Positions 57,450 through 64,000 of a stretch of 64,000 nucleotides of DNA are shown in pieces (the stretch's first letter is position 1; every line of letters begins with the position of its first letter). This DNA comes from G963678445 sp963678445 (GTDB lineage Bacteria; Hydrogenedentota; Hydrogenedentia; Hydrogenedentales; G963678445). The position numbers and the translations under genes were made by a program. Location: assembly GCA_963678445.1 (NCBI GenBank), contig OY782877.1, positions 1,736,001 to 1,800,000 on the forward strand, written 5' to 3'. The notes below the pieces were generated by a model that searched no databases, was not told where the DNA came from, and was given only the letters and a program-made list of their open reading frames with translations.

Positions 57450-58997
57450 ATGACAAACTTACTAATATCCACACAAAGAAATTTGGATATTTTAGGATTG
57501 AAAGGGCTGCACAGCTATCTATTGGCACAAGGGCTCTCTTCTTACCTTTTATATCTTCCGAAATTTGATGAGGGAAACCTCCCCGCTTTAGAAAAGCTCG
57601 AGGACTTTGTTAGGCACGTACGCCCAAGCTTTATCGGAATTAGCCTGATGGCAATTGATTTGCCTTACGCCATTGCCGTGACTCGTTTTCTCAAGCAGAA
57701 ATTTTCTAATATCCCCATCCTTTGGGGAGGAATCCATCCTACCACCTCTCCGGAAGCATGTCTGGAATATGCGGACTATGTTTGCATTGGGGAGGGGGAA
57801 TTAACCTTACGGGACGTTGTCCATACACTCTCCCAAGGCGGTTCGTTAAAAACCGTTCGCAATCTTGCATGGCTTGAAGGGGGCATAGTTCATCAGAATC
57901 CGTTATATCCTTTAATTGAGGACTTGGATTCACTCCCACCATCACGCCAGATTCCTATAAATAGCTTCGTCCAATTAAAAGAAGAAATAATCCCGGTTGA
58001 AACGAAGCATCTGAAGCGACACAAACGCTATCGCGGCGGTGTTTATAAAATTCTTACCTCACGCGGCTGCCCTTATCACTGTGCTTACTGTGTAAACAGT
58101 TTTCTAAGAAGGCTTTATCCGCAATGGCGTGTCCGACGTAGAAGCATTGAGCATGTCATAAAAGAGCTTTCCTACGCGATAAAAGAGGGTCCTAAGGTAA
58201 CCTATATTGATTTTACTGATGATTGCTTCTTGTCGTGCAGTGTGGAGTATCTTGAAAAATTCTGCAAGCGATACAAAGAAGAAATTTCATGCCCATTTAT
58301 TGTCAAAGGCACCCCAAAAAATATTACTTCCCCCAAAGTGAAACTGCTAGTGGATACGGGACTTGCCTGGCTAAATATGGGGCTGCAGAGTGGTAGCGAT
58401 CGCACCTGTTATGGCATTTATCAACGTAACATTTCCTCTGCCGAGTTTCTGGCCGCTGCAAACATCATTAATCAATATAACATCGCTGTTTATTACGATG
58501 TTATTGTTGATAATCCTTTTGAAACTCAAAATGATATTTTTCAAACCATTAAAACACTATTATCAACCCCACGTCCCTTTGCCATTCTTGTTTTCTCCTT
58601 AAATTACTACCATGGCACCGAATTATATAAACAAGTCCAGCGGACCTATCCCCATCTACTTAAAAACGCGCTCCAAAAAGATTTTCATATACGAGAAAAA
58701 CACACATCAACTACCCTGATCGAAATCGCCCATTTACTTCACCGACCCGCTATGCGCTTTCTCATGACGCAGTACAAAAACCATCCGGATACGCTAATAA
58801 CACATATGCTGTTGGCGCTGGCAAAACTATATTGCCACACCACCTTGCTCCCCTTTTGCTACCTAACCCTTATATACCGTTCGCAGCAGAAGTCTTTGGT
58901 TAATTTTCTTCTAACACTGCCTATTTACATACACGATGGGATAAAATACTATCTCTGTGATTTTGCATTGTTTAAAAGAAAACCGAAAACATCCTAA
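57450..58997 (+). CDS. B12-binding-type radical SAM protein
   Basis: The 515-residue protein has an N-terminal cobalamin-binding-like fold (residues about 1-150: ISLMAIDLPYAIAVTRFL, LWGGIHPTTSPEACLEYADYV, CIGEGELTLRDV) without a clear DxHxxG motif. The radical SAM core has CX3CX2C in SRGCPYHCAYCVNSF, with DFTDDCFL and LNMGLQSGSDRTCYGIY. The family methylates or rearranges unactivated carbons, often in lipids or natural products. The tail is hydrophobic and basic. AAAGGAATT precedes the ATG at 57450; an ATG-like GTG at 57420 is less likely. The gene is visibly AT-richer than its neighbours, which suggests recent arrival. Confidence 0.83.
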   Translation: MTNLLISTQRNLDILGLKGLHSYLLAQGLSSYLLYLPKFDEGNLPALEKLEDFVRHVRPSFIGISLMAIDLPYAIAVTRFLKQKFSNIPILWGGIHPTTSPEACLEYADYVCIGEGELTLRDVVHTLSQGGSLKTVRNLAWLEGGIVHQNPLYPLIEDLDSLPPSRQIPINSFVQLKEEIIPVETKHLKRHKRYRGGVYKILTSRGCPYHCAYCVNSFLRRLYPQWRVRRRSIEHVIKELSYAIKEGPKVTYIDFTDDCFLSCSVEYLEKFCKRYKEEISCPFIVKGTPKNITSPKVKLLVDTGLAWLNMGLQSGSDRTCYGIYQRNISSAEFLAAANIINQYNIAVYYDVIVDNPFETQNDIFQTIKTLLSTPRPFAILVFSLNYYHGTELYKQVQRTYPHLLKNALQKDFHIREKHTSTTLIEIAHLLHRPAMRFLMTQYKNHPDTLITHMLLALAKLYCHTTLLPFCYLTLIYRSQQKSLVNFLLTLPIYIHDGIKYYLCDFALFKRKPKTS

Positions 58998-59037
58998 ACT
59001 GGGCAAGCAGGCCTACTATAAGAATACAAGGTAGTAT

Positions 59038-62000
59038 ATGTCGCGCAACACACTCTTCCCATCTCCCAAGACGAGCGTTTTTATCCTAATTACAGCCATT
59101 CTAATTGCAAGCGCCTTTCTACGCTTTAGCTATCTTTCAGAAATTGTGGACGCTCCTGATTTTAGTTTTCCCGGCAAAGATCCTGCTTTCAAAGATTACT
59201 GGGCGCGCGCCATCGTTTCCGGTGACTGGACGCCACCGGAAGGTCAGAATGCAGGATTCATCCCCGGTTTCCCCTACCCCCATCCACCCGGGTATTCCTT
59301 CTTTCTCGCTGCCGTTTATTTCCTGAGTGGCTCCAGTTATCTTGCTGCACGCATCGCACAGATTCTGCTGAGTCTGGGCAGTATTTTACTTTTCTTCAGA
59401 CTGCTTAGAAATCTTTTTAACAATCGCACCGCATTGGTAGGCGCCGCATTGATGGGCACTTATTGGGCATTTATTTATTATGATGGAGAGCTGAACCAAC
59501 CCACGCTCCAAATTTTCCTGGGACTTGCCCTTTTTAATTGTTTGTACCAATGGTGCACGCAATGCTCTCGGATTTTCAGTATTGCTGCTGGTGTACTATT
59601 GGGTGCTACCTTGTTGGTACGTCCTGACCAGCTGGTGGGGGCGGGGGTATTAGTTTTATGGTTTTTGGGGATAGCCCTGCACCATCCCAACCGAAGGCGC
59701 ATGCTCCTCGGCAGCCTTTTTTTTATCCTTGGTGCGGCCTGCATCATTGCTCCTGTCACTTTGCGTAATTATCGGGAAAGCGGCACCCTAACGCTTATTT
59801 CATATACCGGTGAGTTTAGTCTCTGCATTGGTAACAATCCCGATGCAGACGCATATTTGCCTTCCTCACCAGAGTTGCGCGAGCTGAATCCCTCTGGCAC
59901 ATGGAGCATTTTCGATTATCCGGAGATGCGGGAAACACTGGCCAAAAAACTGGGCAAAAAAGACCTTTCCTACCCCGAATGGAAAGAGTACTTTATCGAT
60001 AAAGGGGTGGGGTACGTCAAAGAAAATCCGTTACGCACGCTGCGGCTGATGGTTAAGCGTGCTATCATGTTCTTTACACCTGTTGAAATCGATGAGAACA
60101 AAGTTGTTTATTACGAGAAGTTGCATTCTTCTGTCTTGCGCCACTTACCTGGATTTGCACTTCCCCTCAGCCTCGCGCTTTTCGGACTCTGTTTCTTCGC
60201 ACGTAACGTACGCAGAAAAAAACAGTCCGATACGACTTATCCAAGCGCAAAGCGCGATGTTTTGATCGCTATTGCCCTCTTCATGCTCGCCTGCTACAGC
60301 GTTTACCTGCCTCTCATTATTGGTTCGCGCTACCGCATCCCGTTCATTCCCTATCTCTTTTTATTAGGCGCATATGGGCTCGATCAATTTTTTGCGATTA
60401 TCACTGAAAAGAAGGGACGTCCCATCCTGGCTTGGAGCACCCTGTTATTTGTGCTTGTATTGTTGGCCCACATGGAAATTTTTCCGTATACACCCGACCT
60501 TTCTCGCTGGCATGATGAACGTCGTCATGCCTATACGGCTACCGGACGAGAGGCGGATGCTATCGAAGATTTGCAACAATGGCTTGCCTCGTATCCTGAC
60601 GATGCCGATGCTCATTATAATATCGGCATACTGCTTTTTGATGCCGGACAAACGGAGGCGGCGAGGTCCCATTTTGAAAAAGCACTTTCTCTTAACCCTC
60701 AGAATACCCTGCCTTGGTATAACCTCGGTCTTATTTTTAAGAGGAACGGCGATACGGACAGGGCCCTTGAGGCCTTCCAAAAGGCGCAAAAGGATGCGCC
60801 CCACAATGCCCCTATCGCCTATGCGCTGGGACGAATCTGGAGCACACAAAATAATCCCCAAAGGGCGCTGGAGGCGTATCGTAGCGCCGTAAAAAATGAC
60901 CCTGCTTATGTTGAGGCGCTCGTCGGACTCGGTGATGCACTTGCTGCCACAGGCGAAACAAAGGAGGCCGTATCCTGCTATCAAAGGGCGCTTGCTGTTG
61001 CTCCCAAAAACGGCCCAGCTCTCTTCAATATGGCTTTTCAGCTGGTCAAATCAGGTGCTGTGGCGGAAAGTCTTCCGTATTACGAAATGGCTTTGAAAGA
61101 AAACCCTAAACAACCCGATTATCTTTTTAATTATGCGACGGCACTGATGCGTTCACATAAATACGAAAAAGCACTTACGCTTTTCGAAACATTGGCCGCA
61201 CTTCAGCCGGAATATCCAAAACTCGATGGAGAGTTAGCCGTTGCTTATGCACAAACGGGGCAGACAGAAAAGGCCCGTGCCGCCTGTGTACAGGCTCAGA
61301 CAAATGCAGCGAATGACGATAGCGCCTTGTTTAACATTGGCTACGCATACGCGCTTGTGGGTGATAACGACAAGGCAATTCCGCTCTTTAAAACCCTTCT
61401 AAAAAGCAATCCCTGCCATGCCGACGCCCTATATAACCTCGGATTGATTTATGACAAACAAGCGCGACATGTGACGGCGATGCATCAATGGAGGCAGGCG
61501 CTTAAGTGCGCCCCCAACCACAGTGGCGCACATCTCAGTTTGGGTTTTGCCGCACTTGCTGTCCATGATACGGAAAGGGCAAGGCATCATTTTGAATGTG
61601 CCGCGAAAAGCAGCCCTGAAATCGCCGCGGCGCATTACGGCCTAGGTATTTGCCTGCAGCAGAATGGAAAACAAAAAGAGGCGTTAACCCACTTTGAAAA
61701 GGCACTGCGGCTCAACCTTAACTATGGAGAAGATCATTATAACCTGGCACTCACCTTGGCGGCATTAACGCGCTACGAAGAAGCCCTTTCCCATTACGAA
61801 AAGGCACAAGACACACAACAGGAAAATGCGGACTTCTACTACAACTATGGGCTATGCCTGGCTGCGTTGCATCAAAATGAACGCGCCCTGGAGATGTACC
61901 AGCAGGCACTTGAGCACAACCCCAAGCATGTCGATGCATTGAATGGTATCGGTTTGGCTCAATTCAATCGTGGCATGCCCGAGGCCGCTCTGAAGTATTT

Positions 62001-63105
62001 CGAACGCGCCTTGAAAATCCAGCCTGAACATCCCGCAACACTATTCAATCTCGCTTATGTTCAGGTGCAACAAGGCGACCTGGCCGCCGGCATCGCCGGT
62101 TTTAAATCTCTGCTTGAGCGCAATCCTGATGACACCAATGTGCAATTCAATCTTGCGCTCGCCTTTACAAAAAACGCCCAACCCACTGAGGCGGAGCAAG
62201 AATACCGAAAAATTATACAACTGAACCCAAACCATGCGCAGGCCCATCATAATCTAGCCGATCTCCTGCGTGCTTCTGGTAAAAAAGACGAGGCTATGGC
62301 GCAGTATGAGGCCGCCTATGCCGTGAATCCGGACAATCCAAATACGTGCAAAAATCTTGCCTTTCTCCTAATGGAAAAAGGCGATGCTAAACGTGCGCGC
62401 ACTCTTTTTAAAGCTGCTCTGGAAAAAAATGCCAACGATCCCGATGCCTTGGGGGGACTTGCGGACACACTGGTGGCGACGCATGAATTAGAGGCCGCCG
62501 CGGAAAAGTATGTTCAGGCATTGCGGCATGCGCCCCAAAACGCCGCACTGCTCAAAAATTATGCCTTTCTATTGGCGCAACAAGGTCAGTTTAAGGAAGC
62601 GACTGAAAATTTCCGTAACGCGCTTTCGATTACCCCCGACGATGCTGACGCTGAATGTGGTTTAGCCGATGCCTTAGCCACTCTCCGTCAAATTGACCAG
62701 GCGCGGCTCCACTACCAAAAAGCCTTGGAACTGCGCCCTCAATTCGCGCTTGCACATAATAATTATGCAGACCTGCTACTTCGTCAGGGCGATAGAGAAC
62801 AGGCGGTCGCAGAGTATCAGGAAGCCCTGAAATTAGCTCCGGAAAATCCAAACACACACGCTAACCTGGGGGCTCTTTTGTTATCCATGGCTGATCTGGA
62901 GGCAGCGGAAAGACACCTGCGTGAAGCAATTCGTCTCGACAAAAAACACCTCGGCGCGCGCTATCGCCTGGCGGAACTATTAGAGAAAAAAGGGGAACTC
63001 GACGAAGCGGCAAAGCATTACCAGCAAATCCTGCTAAATGCGCCCGATCGTCGTGATGTCCGTGAGCGCCTCAACCGTATCCGTAACCAGAAAACGACGA
63101 ATTGA
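59038..63105 (+). CDS. Membrane glycosyltransferase (GT39-like) fused to a long TPR array
   Basis: The 1355-residue protein starts with a GT-C type membrane part (residues about 10-480): signal-anchor, the loop SGDWTPPEGQNAGFIPGFPY, YYDGELNQPTLQIF and about nine to eleven helices, similar to ArnT/PMT-like family 39 transferases, which use polyprenyl-phosphate sugars. From about residue 520 to the end it is roughly 24 tandem TPRs (for example AHYNIGILLFDAGQTEAAR, ALFNMAFQLVKSGAVAESL, ARYRLAELLEKKGELDEAA). The array probably holds protein partners on the extracytoplasmic side. The glycan acceptor is unknown. Its start is 40 bases after the radical SAM stop, so both may be co-transcribed. Confidence 0.85.
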   Translation: MSRNTLFPSPKTSVFILITAILIASAFLRFSYLSEIVDAPDFSFPGKDPAFKDYWARAIVSGDWTPPEGQNAGFIPGFPYPHPPGYSFFLAAVYFLSGSSYLAARIAQILLSLGSILLFFRLLRNLFNNRTALVGAALMGTYWAFIYYDGELNQPTLQIFLGLALFNCLYQWCTQCSRIFSIAAGVLLGATLLVRPDQLVGAGVLVLWFLGIALHHPNRRRMLLGSLFFILGAACIIAPVTLRNYRESGTLTLISYTGEFSLCIGNNPDADAYLPSSPELRELNPSGTWSIFDYPEMRETLAKKLGKKDLSYPEWKEYFIDKGVGYVKENPLRTLRLMVKRAIMFFTPVEIDENKVVYYEKLHSSVLRHLPGFALPLSLALFGLCFFARNVRRKKQSDTTYPSAKRDVLIAIALFMLACYSVYLPLIIGSRYRIPFIPYLFLLGAYGLDQFFAIITEKKGRPILAWSTLLFVLVLLAHMEIFPYTPDLSRWHDERRHAYTATGREADAIEDLQQWLASYPDDADAHYNIGILLFDAGQTEAARSHFEKALSLNPQNTLPWYNLGLIFKRNGDTDRALEAFQKAQKDAPHNAPIAYALGRIWSTQNNPQRALEAYRSAVKNDPAYVEALVGLGDALAATGETKEAVSCYQRALAVAPKNGPALFNMAFQLVKSGAVAESLPYYEMALKENPKQPDYLFNYATALMRSHKYEKALTLFETLAALQPEYPKLDGELAVAYAQTGQTEKARAACVQAQTNAANDDSALFNIGYAYALVGDNDKAIPLFKTLLKSNPCHADALYNLGLIYDKQARHVTAMHQWRQALKCAPNHSGAHLSLGFAALAVHDTERARHHFECAAKSSPEIAAAHYGLGICLQQNGKQKEALTHFEKALRLNLNYGEDHYNLALTLAALTRYEEALSHYEKAQDTQQENADFYYNYGLCLAALHQNERALEMYQQALEHNPKHVDALNGIGLAQFNRGMPEAALKYFERALKIQPEHPATLFNLAYVQVQQGDLAAGIAGFKSLLERNPDDTNVQFNLALAFTKNAQPTEAEQEYRKIIQLNPNHAQAHHNLADLLRASGKKDEAMAQYEAAYAVNPDNPNTCKNLAFLLMEKGDAKRARTLFKAALEKNANDPDALGGLADTLVATHELEAAAEKYVQALRHAPQNAALLKNYAFLLAQQGQFKEATENFRNALSITPDDADAECGLADALATLRQIDQARLHYQKALELRPQFALAHNNYADLLLRQGDREQAVAEYQEALKLAPENPNTHANLGALLLSMADLEAAERHLREAIRLDKKHLGARYRLAELLEKKGELDEAAKHYQQILLNAPDRRDVRERLNRIRNQKTTN

Positions 63106-63172
63106 TGCATTTTGATGCGATGCTTCCGTTTCGTCATCGCTTTCTTGTAAAGCTTTTTACAGTTTTCCATAC

Positions 63173-63213
63173 CAAAAACCGCATGCGCTAACTCCCATTG
63201 TTAACGCATGCGG
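63173..63213 (-). terminator. Intrinsic terminator of the gene at the right edge
   Basis: A 9-bp perfect stem (CCGCATGCG with CGCATGCGG) extended by TAA/TTA past one mismatch lies 87 bases beyond the stop at 63300. On the minus strand it is followed by GGTTTTTGG. Confidence 0.75.
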
Positions 63214-63299
63214 CAACATGTACGTAGCAAGAGACAACTATACTTCGGATATGGCGCTATCTACGCCAGCAGGTGTCACATAAACTTGAGCGGTCTGGA

Positions 63300-64000
63300 T
63301 TAGTTTACAAAGAACGACATGGCTTGTGCGCTGTTGATACGCGTGTAATCGGCTACCCATGTGCCGTTCTTTGTTGTCCCGATAAACGAGGTGCTCTTGG
63401 GAAAACGTAGTTGTATAGCAACCGCGGCAGGACGTGTTCCCGAAACCTCTACATAGCCCCTTCCATAGGCGCCAAAATTGTTGCTCGGGAAAAATTGGCT
63501 GGGTGAAAACTCCAATCGCTCGTTTGGATCAAGTTCCATCGTGTCTGGAGGATTATCATCATTAATCAACGTGCCATCCAGCGTGTATATACGAAACGTC
63601 AAAGTATCTGAGACGTCGCTAGTGTTGACGACATAACAGATGGTAGCCCAATCCGGTTTGTTGCGATTGGCACTGGTTGGCGAAGTAGCAGGCAGATATT
63701 GTTCCCGATAAAAAGGTAGCCGCACCGTGTTGGTTCCACTCTGATATGCATTTTCATACACCGCTGGGTAGCCAAACGTAACCCCAATTATTTTTTCATC
63801 GCTGAACGAGCTTGAGGTCGTACCTGTGCTTGTGCGCCATTGAAACTCGTCTTGTCCGCGCATCGTTGCCAGGAAGTCGTACCCTTGGGGTTGTGCAATC
63901 TTGATGCTGGCCTTATAGCCTGCGCTGGTAGTAGGAATGTTGAACAACCCATTTGGATTACCCACGCAATTCAGCAGCACGGTCTCATTTCTCATTACCG
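63300..64000 (-). CDS. Unknown protein, 5' end outside window
   Basis: The frame is open to the window edge, so the start is unknown; the first in-frame ATG is at 63995. The visible 231 or so residues are rich in Ser, Thr, Asn and beta-strand patterns (YDFLATMRGQDEFQWRTSTG, LTFRIYTLDGTLINDDNPP, YVEVSGTRPAAVAIQLRFPK), typical of secreted surface proteins. It ends ARINSAQAMSFFVN-like (INSAQAMSFFVN), with no catalytic motif I can name. It is followed by a strong terminator, so it is the last gene of its transcript. Confidence 0.6.
   Translation of the reverse strand, partial: VMRNETVLLNCVGNPNGLFNIPTTSAGYKASIKIAQPQGYDFLATMRGQDEFQWRTSTGTTSSSFSDEKIIGVTFGYPAVYENAYQSGTNTVRLPFYREQYLPATSPTSANRNKPDWATICYVVNTSDVSDTLTFRIYTLDGTLINDDNPPDTMELDPNERLEFSPSQFFPSNNFGAYGRGYVEVSGTRPAAVAIQLRFPKSTSFIGTTKNGTWVADYTRINSAQAMSFFVN

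Noticed and set aside
59038..63105. TPR array as a DNA tandem repeat or CRISPR-like array
   Set aside because: The repetition is at protein level with diverged codons; no identical direct repeats with spacers are present.

Overview
The window comes from a Gram-negative, probably flagellated, heterotrophic bacterium. The signs are outer-membrane-type genes (OmpA-like lipoprotein, AsmA-like protein), menaquinone synthesis, a FlgM-like protein, a CheD-CheR fusion, partner-switch signalling and several secreted glycan or lipid hydrolases. The mix of Gfo/Idh/MocA dehydrogenase, sugar isomerases, neutral-ceramidase-like protein, LL-diaminopimelate aminotransferase and an ECF sigma factor with ankyrin repeats resembles PVC-type or uncultured candidate-phylum genomes. 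The sequence alone does not fix the phylum. No rRNA, tRNA, CRISPR array, insertion sequence or prophage was recognised.

Layout. 1-6.5 kb: the 3' part of an AsmA-like gene, an OmpA-type lipoprotein, a TIM-barrel sugar isomerase/epimerase and a Gfo/Idh/MocA dehydrogenase. 6.6-10.4 kb: an AI-2E family permease followed by a tightly packed ABC exporter trio. 10.4-15.7 kb: a compact menaquinone operon transcribed leftward (menH-menB-menA-menC-menE). 15.8-19.9 kb: HU, a metallophosphoesterase-like protein lacking its metal ligands, the CheD-CheR fusion, an acyltransferase and a PTS IIA protein. 20-25 kb: dapL-like aminotransferase, glmS and class II fructose-bisphosphate aldolase. 25.4-29.5 kb: FlgM-like protein, M23 peptidase lipoprotein, rmlD, a frameshifted rmlB and an enoyl-CoA hydratase.

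29.7-39.6 kb is a rightward run of secreted and metabolic genes: a ceramidase-like domain fused to a C45-type Ntn hydrolase, an anchored protein, a radical SAM/SPASM enzyme coupled to a DegT aminotransferase, a sialidase-fold protein, a xylose-isomerase-like protein and an aldo/keto reductase. 39.7-41.8 kb is a STAS/SpoIIE partner-switch pair. 41.9-51.8 kb runs leftward: ahcY, the sigma-ankyrin fusion, a secreted glycoside-hydrolase-like protein, uvrA and a class III aminotransferase. 52-64 kb holds a PAS histidine kinase, panE, a large unknown membrane protein, an AT-rich B12-type radical SAM gene, a 1355-residue GT39-like/TPR protein and the end of an unknown leftward gene.

The points most worth following are three unusual fusions (ECF sigma-ankyrin, CheD-CheR, ceramidase-Ntn hydrolase), a family of at least five intergenic repeats sharing the core ACTTGCTTGTGGTC, a one-base frameshift in rmlB, and the degenerate metallophosphoesterase. 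Homology calls rest on recognised motifs read by eye; no database search was run.
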